This document shows, piece by piece, positions 15,802-24,796 of a DNA stretch of 64,000 bases; position 1 is the stretch's first letter, and each line of letters starts with the position of its first letter. Made by a program: the position numbers and the translations under genes. Under the pieces are notes generated by a model, which did not search any database, was not told the DNA's origin, and was given only the letters and a program-made list of their open reading frames with translations. Source of the stretch: Neptuniibacter sp. UBA6509 (lineage in GTDB: Bacteria; Pseudomonadota; Gammaproteobacteria; Pseudomonadales; Balneatricaceae); assembly GCA_002435145.1 (NCBI GenBank), contig DJLT01000115.1, forward strand, positions 98,580 through 162,579. Reading direction: 5' to 3'.

Positions 15802-18798
15802 GTGGATTACAACATCGTATATCTTATTTTAACAACCCTCTTAATTGTGGCAGGTGGGCTATTTTTATATTCGCTTAAGGTTAATGATCAAAGCAAAGAG
15901 CTGAATGTTAATTATCAAAATGCCTTGAGCGCACTCGATTCAATTATCTCTATTAGTGATCAGGTTGATGATCTAACTTTTTTAAAGAAATGCTTAGATG
16001 AAGTCAGTTCTATCTATGGTTCAAATCAAATATGGATTAATTACAGTCATAACTCGACCCTCATTTTGGATGAAAAATGTAAGGGACTTGAACTTGATAA
16101 TGAACTGCTAATATCGAAAGTGATTAAGTCACAACGGGAGCTATTACAGTTGCCTGATAAGGGGGAAAAGCGGAGTAACTATCTACTTCTTTTGCCTATT
16201 TTACATAATGATGATGTTACAACAATCATCACAATAAAGCTGCGTGATGCGCCTTCTCCAGATCAGGTTGCTACGGCTATGGCATTGGCCAATGCCGTTT
16301 GGCAGGGAATGAGAAAAAAACATCGCAATAAGAAAATATTTGAAAACGAAACATTCCTTGCAGCAGCAACCAAAAAGGGGAATGTCGGTCTTTTTGATTG
16401 GAACTTGCTAACGGATGTTGTTATTTATTCGAGTGTGTGGGCAGAGCAGTTAGGCTATAAAAAAGAACAGATAGAGACTCACTATCAAGAGTGGGCTTCA
16501 CGTTTACATGCGGACGACACAGAGCGTTTTAATAATCAGTTAACACGATGCTTTACAAAAGGGGCAGAGCATTTTTTGTTAGAGCACCGTTTATTACATA
16601 AACGAGGGCACTATATTTGGGTTAAAGCTCAAGCCTCTATTTTTTATGATTCTTCTGGTCGAGCTATACGAGTAATGGGCGCTCATATTGATATATCTGA
16701 GTCAAAAGCAGTTGCTAATCAGCTGACTAAAGAGAAGGATCAGGCAAATAAACTTGCCACTCGTAATGACACTATATTATCAACCATCAGTGATGGGATT
16801 ATTGAATTTAATATGGATGCTCAGCAGGTATATAGTAATAAAGCGGCCTCTCAAATGCTGGGTTTCTCGTCTAAAGATATGTTGGGAAAAACCGCAGTTA
16901 GTACATGGCAGTATGCCCACCCAGTGGGGGAAGTATGCTGCGAAGATGATTGCGACATTAAAATGGTTCTGCGAACAGGAGAGCCCATTTCCGGTGATGA
17001 CTGGTTCATTAGAACTGATGACACCTTTATCCCAGTACATCGAAAAATTGCACCTATTCTAAATGATGGAAAAATCACCGGTGCGGTAATGTCTTTTTAC
17101 GATATATCTAAACAAATGGAAGACGAACGCTCTATAAAACTTTCAGCTGCAGTTTATGAGAATACGGCTGAAGGGATAATGATAACTGATTCAGATAATA
17201 AGATTGTGTCAGTGAATAAAGGTTTTGAGGAGATAACCGGTTATTCAAGCTCTGAAGTGATAGGCAATGCACCAAAAGTGCTTTCATCAGGTAAAACTGA
17301 TCCATTCATATATGATGACATGTGGCATTCATTACAAAAAAAAGGCTATTGGAAAGGAGAGGTAGAAAATAGAAAGAAAAATGGAAGTGTATATACAGAA
17401 CTTCTCTCAATTACGACCTTAATTGATGATTTTGGTGAGCTTTATTATATCGGCGTTTTGAATGACGTCAGCCAAGAAAAAAGAACTCAAGAGCAGCTAA
17501 TTGAGCTTGCTAATCATGATCGGTTAACGGGCATACCAAACAAATTTTTCTTTGAAAGTATTGTTTCTCATCTTCTTTCGCGTGAGAAACGGCGTAATAG
17601 AAAATCTGCGTTGCTTTACCTAGATATGGACCGTTTTAAAAACATAAATGACAGTATGGGCCATGATTACGGCGATAAGCTAATCATAGAGTGTGCTAGC
17701 CGTTTGAATTCCCAAGTAAGGGATATGGATTATTGCGCCCGCCTAGGAGGAGATGAGTTTGCAATTTTTGTAGATGACTTTGAAACTGAGGATGAAGTTT
17801 TTGCCTTGGCGAATCGTTTAATCTCGATGATCTCAGAACCTTATAATTTACATGGATGCACTGCTCATGTTGGGTTGAGTATAGGTGTCTCTTTTTATCC
17901 TCAAGATGGCCAGAGTTTAGATGAATTGAAAGTCGCATCAGATGCCGCTTTATATAGGGCAAAGGCTGATGGCCGTGGCGTTTATAGAACTTATTCCACT
18001 GAGATGTCCTATATGGCCAAAGAGCGCCATGAGTTGGAAAATCTTCTACGTGAAGCGATGGATAATGATGATTTAGAGTTACATTATCAGCCACAGGTTG
18101 AGATGGCTACGGGAAAGGTCTTAGGATATGAAGCACTTGCTCGTTGGACCCATTCTGAGCGAGGTGTTATCTCTCCTGTAGATTTCATTCCTTTAGCGGA
18201 AGAGACCGGTTTGATTATCGCTTTAGGTCAATGGGCTTTAGATGAAGCAGCAAGTCAGATACGTGAATGGTTAGATAATGATATGGCGCCAGGTTATATC
18301 GCCGTTAATATTTCGGCATTACAGCTTGCCCGTTCCGATTTAGTGACTGATGTTAAAGGTGTTGTGAATAAATATAAGATACCTCCATCGTCCATTGAAT
18401 TAGAGATTACCGAAAGTTTTATGGTTCATAACCCTCAAAAAGCAGCTGACGTCCTTAACCAACTAAAAGCGCTGGGGGTGAGACTCTCGATTGATGACTT
18501 TGGGACAGGCTTTTCTTCTTTAGGTTATATAAAAAATCTGCCTTTTGATTGTATTAAAATAGACCAAAGTTTTGTTAAAGGCATTATTGATAATAAAAGC
18601 GATCGGTCGTTAGTGACTGCAATTATTGCGATGTCTGAAGGCTTAGGTTTAGATGTAATTGCTGAAGGTGTTGAAACAGAGGAGCACGCGGAGCTTCTTA
18701 AACGTTATGGCTGTAGGATTGCGCAAGGGTGGCTTTATGGCCGACCCACACCGAGAGAGGAGCTATTTAAACAGCCTCGTTTAAGTAATGCATGTTAA
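15802..18798 (+). CDS. Membrane-anchored PAS-PAS-PAS-GGDEF-EAL protein (c-di-GMP turnover)
   Basis: 998 aa. One N-terminal membrane helix (about 5-25), a GAF-like region (about 45-180), three PAS segments (about 190-305, 320-445 and 450-565), GGDEF (about 575-735) and EAL (about 745-990). Both catalytic signatures look intact: GGDEF at 649-653 with I-site RDMD five residues upstream, and EAL at 777-779 with DDFGTGFSSL downstream. It may be bifunctional or use GTP binding to tune phosphodiesterase activity. GTG 15802 is supported by GGGAGGGG just upstream. Follows the truncated receptor gene by 14 bp, probably cotranscribed. Confidence 0.92.
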   Translation: MDYNIVYLILTTLLIVAGGLFLYSLKVNDQSKELNVNYQNALSALDSIISISDQVDDLTFLKKCLDEVSSIYGSNQIWINYSHNSTLILDEKCKGLELDNELLISKVIKSQRELLQLPDKGEKRSNYLLLLPILHNDDVTTIITIKLRDAPSPDQVATAMALANAVWQGMRKKHRNKKIFENETFLAAATKKGNVGLFDWNLLTDVVIYSSVWAEQLGYKKEQIETHYQEWASRLHADDTERFNNQLTRCFTKGAEHFLLEHRLLHKRGHYIWVKAQASIFYDSSGRAIRVMGAHIDISESKAVANQLTKEKDQANKLATRNDTILSTISDGIIEFNMDAQQVYSNKAASQMLGFSSKDMLGKTAVSTWQYAHPVGEVCCEDDCDIKMVLRTGEPISGDDWFIRTDDTFIPVHRKIAPILNDGKITGAVMSFYDISKQMEDERSIKLSAAVYENTAEGIMITDSDNKIVSVNKGFEEITGYSSSEVIGNAPKVLSSGKTDPFIYDDMWHSLQKKGYWKGEVENRKKNGSVYTELLSITTLIDDFGELYYIGVLNDVSQEKRTQEQLIELANHDRLTGIPNKFFFESIVSHLLSREKRRNRKSALLYLDMDRFKNINDSMGHDYGDKLIIECASRLNSQVRDMDYCARLGGDEFAIFVDDFETEDEVFALANRLISMISEPYNLHGCTAHVGLSIGVSFYPQDGQSLDELKVASDAALYRAKADGRGVYRTYSTEMSYMAKERHELENLLREAMDNDDLELHYQPQVEMATGKVLGYEALARWTHSERGVISPVDFIPLAEETGLIIALGQWALDEAASQIREWLDNDMAPGYIAVNISALQLARSDLVTDVKGVVNKYKIPPSSIELEITESFMVHNPQKAADVLNQLKALGVRLSIDDFGTGFSSLGYIKNLPFDCIKIDQSFVKGIIDNKSDRSLVTAIIAMSEGLGLDVIAEGVETEEHAELLKRYGCRIAQGWLYGRPTPREELFKQPRLSNAC

Positions 18799-18829
18799 GT
18801 AAAGATCCTGATCAGATAAGTACTCATAA

Positions 18830-19249
18830 CTATTCCTCTCTACCCTCTTTATATTGCGGTAATTGATCACTGATATCGTACCAATTAGCCTTAGAACTAC
18901 AGTAAATATGTGCATCAGGCTTCTCCTGAATGGGGGTGTCTAACGTGCCTAAGGCGAACTCAACTGTGTCCCCTGTATCCTCGGAAGGGATAAAAATTAG
19001 GCTAGAACCACATTCAGAACAAAATTGACGCTTAGTTCCATTAGCGTCTTCATAGGTTTTTAGAAGGTTTGTGCCAGTGATCCAGCGGAAGTTTTTCTTT
19101 TCTACAACCCCAAAGGTTGAAAAAGCAGCCCCATGAAATTTTCGGCACATGGAGCAGTGGCAATGGGCCATGTGCGGCTTAATCTCTTTTACCTCATATT
19201 TAATGGCCTGACAAAGGCAGCTGCCTTTTAAAGGGTGTATATCTGCCAT
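18830..19249 (-). CDS. GFA / CENP-V-type zinc protein
   Basis: 139 aa with the Cys arrangement of the glutathione-dependent formaldehyde-activating (GFA) domain: GSCLCQAIKYE, HCHCSMCRKFHG and FCSECGSSL, expected to bind two zinc ions. Most family members are not proven to act on S-hydroxymethylglutathione, so enzymatic function is uncertain. Cytosolic. Convergent with the PAS-GGDEF-EAL gene. AAGGAGTTACAT upstream gives a good ribosome binding site. Confidence 0.88.
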   Translation of the reverse strand: MADIHPLKGSCLCQAIKYEVKEIKPHMAHCHCSMCRKFHGAAFSTFGVVEKKNFRWITGTNLLKTYEDANGTKRQFCSECGSSLIFIPSEDTGDTVEFALGTLDTPIQEKPDAHIYCSSKANWYDISDQLPQYKEGREE

Positions 19250-19624
19250 TATGTAACTCCTTAATTTATATACGATATAGAGGACTGAGATTGGATGGTT
19301 TTCTAAGGACGTCTTAGATTACTAATATCTCTGTTTTTTGTCACTCCTCAAGGCCTAGTGATCAAGGCTGTTATCTACTCTTACCTTTCTGATCAGCTCT
19401 TTCTCTGTAAGTAGCCTATATTGATACTTAACAAGTCGCACTCTTACTCATCACTTCCGATATATGAAGTTACGAATGAGTAGGGTAATTGTTTGGGTGC
19501 GGTATCTATTGAATTATCTTTCTGAGCAGGAGGCCGGATTAGAATGTGGGGGGAGTAGTTCTAGGGAGGTTATTTAGTCGTTGTAAACGTTATTTATTAC
19601 TCTGAGTAATAGGATGGAAAAATA
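19250..19624. other. Intergenic region with a nested hairpin and a palindrome before the porin gene
   Basis: 375 bp, no ORF with support. Two ordered features: (1) nested inverted repeats at 19445-19482, outer TACTCAT/ATGAGTA and inner ACTTC/GAAGT with loop CGATATAT; (2) a 17-bp palindrome TATTACTCTGAGTAATA at 19595-19611, immediately before the ribosome binding site AGGA of the porin gene. The latter could be an operator or could mask translation initiation. No homology assigned. Confidence 0.5.
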
Positions 19625-20752
19625 ATGACTCATAATATGATTAAACCTCTGACAATAGCATTGTTGGCCGGCACAGCTGCATTGGTTCATATTCCTTCGG
19701 CCTCAGCAGAGGTTGATGTTCATTTGCGTACTTTCTATTTGTATCGTGATTTCGATGGAGATAACACAGAACATAGGGAGGCTTTAACTCAAGCGTTGCA
19801 TTTAAATTATTATGCACCGATTACTGATTCAATAAGTGTTGGGGCATCGGCATATTTTAATGCGCGTATTTATGATGATGGGGACTCTCATTTAACGGGG
19901 TTATTAACTACGGAGAACGCAGAAGGGTACGCTAAGCTTGGTCAGATATATGCTGATTTTAGTTTGACCGATATTACGACATTGCGTGTTGGGAGGTGGA
20001 TCACAGGTACACCGCTATTCAATGATTCAGATAGCCGCGCAACACCCTCTTCAACACAAGCGATTAAGTTAACGTCTCTCTATAAAAATGGTCAAGCCTA
20101 CTTAATGTATTCAGACCGTGCAGTGAGTAAAACAGGGAGTCACTTTAAGAAGTATGAAGACAGTAATGGTGATGATTATGGTGTAGCTATTATTGGCGGG
20201 GATTATGTTTTAGATAACGGAGTGTCTTTTGTTGCCGCTTATGGTGATGCCGATGATTATAAACAGCAGTTATATTTCAATGTAGGCATGCCTATTGGCG
20301 ACAGTTCAAAGGTTGCGTTACACCATTATCATGGAGAAGGGGATGGGGCAAATGCAGCGTTTGATTCTGATCTTACAAACTTGGTGGCATCCTACGTTTT
20401 TGAAGATTTAAAGCTAACGATTGGCTATCAAACTGTCTCCGGTGATAGTGGTTATGATTATCTATGGGGTGGAGAAGATGATAATGGGCTTCAAACAAGT
20501 AACTCAGTTCAGATTTTAGATTTTAATCGTTTAGATGAGGATTCCTGGCTTATACGGGCGGATTATCAGGTTGCAGCTGTACCAGGGTTAGGAGTGATGG
20601 CGCGTCATACATGGGGCGACTATGCCCAAGGTATTCTGAAAGTAGATGAGTCAGAAACTAACGTTGAGATGGCTTACACTATAGCTGGCGGTACGTTGGA
20701 GGGTATGAGTCTCAGGTTTGAGAGCATCTCATGTGGAAGGGGATGCTTATGA
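19625..20752 (+). CDS. OprD-type outer-membrane porin with frameshifted C-terminus
   Basis: Signal peptide (about 1-28, ending near SASAEV) followed by beta-barrel sequence of alternating hydrophobic and polar residues typical of the OprD family. The reading frame ends ESISCGRGCL at 20752. In another frame, from 20733 to a stop at 20795, the sequence reads VEGDAYDNIDEIRLIVNYGF, exactly the kind of last strand with terminal Phe that outer-membrane assembly needs. One extra base (or two missing) between about 20727 and 20740 would explain it. As written the product lacks its final strand. It may be a recent pseudogene, a phase-variable site or a sequencing error. The substrate is unknown. Confidence 0.82.
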   Translation: MTHNMIKPLTIALLAGTAALVHIPSASAEVDVHLRTFYLYRDFDGDNTEHREALTQALHLNYYAPITDSISVGASAYFNARIYDDGDSHLTGLLTTENAEGYAKLGQIYADFSLTDITTLRVGRWITGTPLFNDSDSRATPSSTQAIKLTSLYKNGQAYLMYSDRAVSKTGSHFKKYEDSNGDDYGVAIIGGDYVLDNGVSFVAAYGDADDYKQQLYFNVGMPIGDSSKVALHHYHGEGDGANAAFDSDLTNLVASYVFEDLKLTIGYQTVSGDSGYDYLWGGEDDNGLQTSNSVQILDFNRLDEDSWLIRADYQVAAVPGLGVMARHTWGDYAQGILKVDESETNVEMAYTIAGGTLEGMSLRFESISCGRGCL

Positions 20753-20802
20753 TAATATCGATGAAATACGTTTGATTGTGAACTACGGTTTTTAAGTCAA
20801 GT

Positions 20803-20854
20803 AACACCTCTTTTCTCATAGTTCATAAAAATGACCCATGATAAAAGAGGTGTT
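20803..20854. terminator. Hairpin between convergent porin and K+ channel genes
   Basis: Perfect 12-bp arms AACACCTCTTTT (20803-20814) and AAAAGAGGTGTT (20843-20854), a 28-nt loop that can pair further (TCAT/ATGA). The A/T-rich inner ends would give a U-run only inside the stem, so it may act on both strands with modest strength. Confidence 0.6.
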
Positions 20855-20862
20855 CTATCAGG

Positions 20863-21690
20863 CTATTTATCTCTGTCCTTTTCTAAACGTGAGAGTGCTT
20901 CAAGCGTTTGATCAAGTCTAAGCTCAATGCGTTCGAGCTTTACCTCTAAGCCTTCAATTTTTTTGATATTACGATCCTCTTTCTCACTGATCTCACGTTC
21001 ATCCTGCTCAATAAAGAAAACAGAAAAACTTGCTGTCAGCATGGAAAACATAGCTAAGCCCATTAGGATGAGGAGTGCACCAAAGATTCGCCCTTCTGTC
21101 GTTTGCGGGACTAGGTCTCCGTAGCCGACTGTTGTGACGGTGACCCAAGCCCACCATAAGCCGTCCATGGGTGTTTCAAAGGCGGGGTCTATGCCAGAGA
21201 TTAATAACCCAGAAATAATTAAAATAATAAAACATACAAACAGAGTGGTACCTAAGTTATGGCGGGAGAGTAAATCGCGCGTGTCTTTCGATACCCTAAT
21301 AAATATTCCGATGGTTAATGCCAGACGCATTGTACGAAGTAGACCTGTGTAGAATGTATCTACGCCCCATAGAATAGGTAGCCCACCAAGTACGATGAGG
21401 GGGCTCATCCAGTTTTGTTTTAAGTAGCGGGTTTTGTTATCTACCAAAAACAGCATAGTGATTAACTCACCAAGGAAAATAAGCCAGATGAGCCAATCGG
21501 ATGTGAAAGCTGTGTATTGGTTATCGAGCCCTTTTGATTGGATATACCAGTCGATTAATATCCAGATAGCAGCCAGTACCATAGGGGCTTCAAGTCTTTT
21601 CCCCCAAAGCTTGGCACGACTATTTTCTTTGGAATCTACGCCACCTAATCCGATGAGTCGCATAAGCGCTGAATGCTTTGCGTATTCCAT
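20863..21690 (-). CDS. Voltage-gated-like potassium channel
   Basis: 275 aa, six-helix cation channel. Hydrophobic segments start near residues 36, 66, 94, 120 (an Arg-containing S4-like helix, RTMRLALTIGIFIRVSK), 150 and 205. The K+ selectivity filter TVGYGD is at 187-192. A C-terminal coiled coil with Glu/Lys/Leu heptads (about 230-275) probably supports tetramer assembly. Acts in the inner membrane. The next gene on the same strand, batD, lies 25 bp upstream, so the two may be cotranscribed. Confidence 0.92.
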   Translation of the reverse strand: MEYAKHSALMRLIGLGGVDSKENSRAKLWGKRLEAPMVLAAIWILIDWYIQSKGLDNQYTAFTSDWLIWLIFLGELITMLFLVDNKTRYLKQNWMSPLIVLGGLPILWGVDTFYTGLLRTMRLALTIGIFIRVSKDTRDLLSRHNLGTTLFVCFIILIISGLLISGIDPAFETPMDGLWWAWVTVTTVGYGDLVPQTTEGRIFGALLILMGLAMFSMLTASFSVFFIEQDEREISEKEDRNIKKIEGLEVKLERIELRLDQTLEALSRLEKDRDK

Positions 21691-21715
21691 GAGTCATAAA
21701 TCCTATATGAATAAA

Positions 21716-23392
21716 CTAGTTTGTATGGAGAGCATACTCTTCATATTCAGTGTTGCTATCAAACTGCGTGCGTTGTCTACGATTACGTATTTTGTCAATC
21801 GCTTCAAGGAGAAGGTCCCCTTGCCATACTTCATTGTCATTACTGTATAGATGCTGCTCAAGATCTAAAATTAAGAAATTGAGAGTGTGATTATTAGCGT
21901 ACTCACAGATATGTTCAAAAGAGTGTAGCTCTGCATCGTTCCAAAATATTTGCCCCCATTCTATTAGACGAAGTTGAGCTATTTCGGGATTGTTTTGATT
22001 GCATGCCATAGATAGTGCCTGAAAAGTGTTTTTTTCAGCAATATCTGAGGCAACCTGATCCCTTAAATCCTGTTCGTGCTGTAGTTCAGTTTCACTCTCT
22101 ACGGCATTTTGTTGCAGCCGGCGAAGTTGGTTAAAAGAATATATACAACCTAAGGTAGTCAGTAGACTAATCGCGGTGAGTAGCCAAATTAGCAGATTAG
22201 ATGAATTGGATTGGCTCGTGACACTATTGTGTTGCGGGACGAGAGACGCTTGTTTGGAGGATTGCGTTTCAGTGTATGTCAGCATTGAGGTTTTGATAGT
22301 TCGTTCGGAGATCTTCGAGATTTCTAATTTTTCTGTCTGTGTATTCCACCAAGGGATCTCAATTGCAGGAATAGTGGTGCCTTGGTCATTATGTGGCGTA
22401 ATCAATAGCTCTTCGACCCGTTGACTGATGATGCCTTGCTCCGTCATCTGTTCTTCGAGTACTACGTTTAAGAGTTTGATATCTGCATCTTTATGATTCA
22501 GTGGAGATAAGGAGGGTAAATTTGAAGCCGGTACCCCTTCCGCTTCCATTGTGATGAAGCGCGTGATTGATTTCCCTGACTCTGATTCCGTATATTCTGA
22601 TAGGTTATCTTCAATGTGAATACTACTCGCAGGCAGCCACAGCTTATTGGCAGTCGTTATTGCTTTGGGTAAAACTGATATGAGTAGAGGGGCGCTGTTT
22701 AACTCAACTAAAGATCCGTTATTCAGCGAACCACTAAAGAAAAGTGATGATATTTCTATAGTACCTTCCTTGAGAGGGAAGATCGTGTAACTGTTTTCGG
22801 TTACTGTAAAGTTTTGTCCGCGAATAATTGTTGAATATTCTTTTTGCTCTTCAAGGGGCTTTATTAAAGCGTCATCAGATTCCGGTTGCGTCAGATTAAA
22901 ATCATTAGGCAGTGGTGAAAGGTGGAAAACTTGTGCACGGAGGATGATTTGCCCGTTGATGTAAGCTTCATCTTTATCAACGTTTACTTTTAGAAAAATC
23001 GAACGAAGAGAGCCTTCACCAGCTGCTGTATTCTGGTCTGCGGGAAGTATAGATATGGCTAGTTCAGGACTGCTTTCAGTGCCGATTTGTATCGAAGGAA
23101 TGATTTTTTCACCATCACCTATTGGCCTAAGCAGTAGCACCCAACGAGTCTTGGTCACAACCTTATTGGTACTGTGACTTGATACCGTGACTTTTTTGGT
23201 ACCTAAAATAAGATACTCATGTTGCAACATTCTAAGATCTGGACGTGTGACATCGAGCTGATCTGTTTCTAATGTAAGGGTTAGTTTTTCACCTTGATAA
23301 AGCGTTGATTGATCTACTTTGGCAGTGACCGCCGCGTAAAGGGGAGATGTAAATAAAAAAATAAGCAGCAAAGTAGAAAAACGATTTAGCAA
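21716..23392 (-). CDS. batD: BatD family protein
   Basis: 558 aa with an N-terminal signal peptide (about 1-20), a large periplasmic beta-rich region beginning VTAKVDQSTLYQGEKLTLTL (the typical BatD opening), one membrane helix (about 403-423, LLIWLLTAISLLTTLGC) and a cytoplasmic C-terminal part. Bat proteins are linked to stress or aerotolerance and usually lie in a moxR-batABCDE operon. Here no other bat gene is adjacent: LysR lies upstream and the K+ channel downstream. Two copies of GGTCAAAAT just upstream (23406-23414, 23429-23437) may be a binding site. Confidence 0.88.
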   Translation of the reverse strand: MLNRFSTLLLIFLFTSPLYAAVTAKVDQSTLYQGEKLTLTLETDQLDVTRPDLRMLQHEYLILGTKKVTVSSHSTNKVVTKTRWVLLLRPIGDGEKIIPSIQIGTESSPELAISILPADQNTAAGEGSLRSIFLKVNVDKDEAYINGQIILRAQVFHLSPLPNDFNLTQPESDDALIKPLEEQKEYSTIIRGQNFTVTENSYTIFPLKEGTIEISSLFFSGSLNNGSLVELNSAPLLISVLPKAITTANKLWLPASSIHIEDNLSEYTESESGKSITRFITMEAEGVPASNLPSLSPLNHKDADIKLLNVVLEEQMTEQGIISQRVEELLITPHNDQGTTIPAIEIPWWNTQTEKLEISKISERTIKTSMLTYTETQSSKQASLVPQHNSVTSQSNSSNLLIWLLTAISLLTTLGCIYSFNQLRRLQQNAVESETELQHEQDLRDQVASDIAEKNTFQALSMACNQNNPEIAQLRLIEWGQIFWNDAELHSFEHICEYANNHTLNFLILDLEQHLYSNDNEVWQGDLLLEAIDKIRNRRQRTQFDSNTEYEEYALHTN

Positions 23393-23693
23393 TGCAATTT
23401 CCTATGGTCAAAATTTGAGTAGCGCTAGGGTCAAAATGTTATCAGCTTAATAGTATATGAATGACTGTAACTATTTCATTATGAGTAAAGTCAAAGGTCA
23501 TAGCAATGGTTCTTCCGAGGGAGGTTAAGGTAAATTCTCTTACTTGGTTTACTCTTGTAAAAATATGGCCAGCTAACGGCTTTCTACTGGTTAGAAAGTG
23601 TTTGTTTAACGACCTTTTGTTTACGTAGGGTGTGAACTTTGTAAAGCGCTGGTTTAGAGAAAGTTCGCAATAAGGAGGCTGCTTTTCTCTGTT
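23393..23693. other. Intergenic region upstream of batD
   Basis: 301 bp without a supported gene. Direct repeats GGTCAAAAT at 23406-23414 and 23429-23437, 23 bp apart (about two helical turns), lie within 45 bp of the batD start and could bind an activator or repressor. An AGAGAAA...TTTCTCT pair (about 23657-23692) lies just after the lysR stop, but no T-tract follows. Confidence 0.4.
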
Positions 23694-24629
23694 TTATTCT
23701 GATGTTGGCAAACAGCCTCTCCAGTTATTTTTTTGGTGTTCTTGAGCGGTACACTGCTTAACTAGCTCGATGATCTTTAATGTTATGTTTCGGATAGGCC
23801 GGCTCATGTCGGTGGCTATGTATACATTTCGGAATATCTCAGGCTCGATAATTTTTAAGCTCTTAATTTGCTGAGTCTCCTCTAGATGATACAGCGCAGA
23901 GGAGGGTAAAATCATATTGCAGTGCCCTTCGCAGACAAACCTGAGCCCTGTTAACAGCTGACCATATGGGCGGCGCTTTCTTAACTTAATGCCTGTTAGT
24001 TTTTCATATTCACTTAGGATATGCCCGAGTGACTCCTTCTCCGATGTGGTGACGACCTCATACTCAGGTAGAGACGTGAATTTAATTTCGTCTGTCTGTT
24101 TCTGTTGGGCGTTTGGGCTGGTGGCGAAGAAAAGGTTCTCTTTAATTAAAAGCTCACGGCGGATATTTGGGTTATCTAGGCCATCCTCATAAACCACAGC
24201 CATATCGGCTTCACCGCTGTTCAGTAAGTCGAGCACTTCATAAGACAATCCAGTACGAAGATCTAGTTCAATATCTGGAAATTTTTGTTCGATGATATTA
24301 GATAAAGGCATGGCTAATATATTGATGCTGGCTTGGTTCATTGCGACGACAATTTTGCCCTTAGGGTTGCCTTCAGCTTCAGCAATATCATTGAGTGCTC
24401 TATCCAATTGGTTTAGCACTGTGCGCACATGTGCTTCAAAAATAGCGCCCGCTTCGGTCAGCTGTACGCCGCGATAGTCACGTATAAATAGAGTTGTTTT
24501 CAGCTCATGTTCGAGTTTCGCCATTTGTAGGCTAAGTGCTGGTTGTGCGATGTCTAATTGTCGAGCGGCTGCCGCAATACTTTTAGTTTCAACAACCTGC
24601 AGAAAGTAATTGAGTTGCTTGGTGTTCAC
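23694..24629 (-). CDS. LysR-type transcriptional regulator
   Basis: 311 aa. N-terminal winged HTH (about 1-62: LNYFLQVVETKSIAAAARQLDIAQPALSLQMAKLE) and a substrate-binding domain (about 90-300). It is divergent from the ThDP-enzyme/aldehyde-dehydrogenase pair, so those are its likely targets, with the intergenic palindrome at 24664-24681 as a candidate site. The effector is unknown but probably is a substrate or product of that pathway. Confidence 0.92.
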   Translation of the reverse strand: MNTKQLNYFLQVVETKSIAAAARQLDIAQPALSLQMAKLEHELKTTLFIRDYRGVQLTEAGAIFEAHVRTVLNQLDRALNDIAEAEGNPKGKIVVAMNQASINILAMPLSNIIEQKFPDIELDLRTGLSYEVLDLLNSGEADMAVVYEDGLDNPNIRRELLIKENLFFATSPNAQQKQTDEIKFTSLPEYEVVTTSEKESLGHILSEYEKLTGIKLRKRRPYGQLLTGLRFVCEGHCNMILPSSALYHLEETQQIKSLKIIEPEIFRNVYIATDMSRPIRNITLKIIELVKQCTAQEHQKNNWRGCLPTSE

Positions 24630-24663
24630 AGTCTTTGCCTAGTAACGGAGGTTATGAGTAGAC

Positions 24664-24681
24664 TATAACTATTTAATTATA
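24664..24681. promoter_or_regulatory. Candidate LysR operator
   Basis: TATAA-N8-TTATA inverted repeat in the 167-bp gap between the divergent lysR and ThDP-enzyme genes. Interrupted dyads in this position are the usual LysR binding-site form. A further TTATAGT at 24697-24703 pairs with ACTATAA at 24662-24668, giving a second, wider dyad. Confidence 0.4.
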
Positions 24682-24796
24682 CCCTGTATATATTCTTTAT
24701 AGTTCCGCTATATCTTTTGCTTTTCTAATATCTCAGTCAGATCAGCCATGAATGATAATAAAACCAATGGCTAAATTTGAAGGTGAGTAGAAGAAT

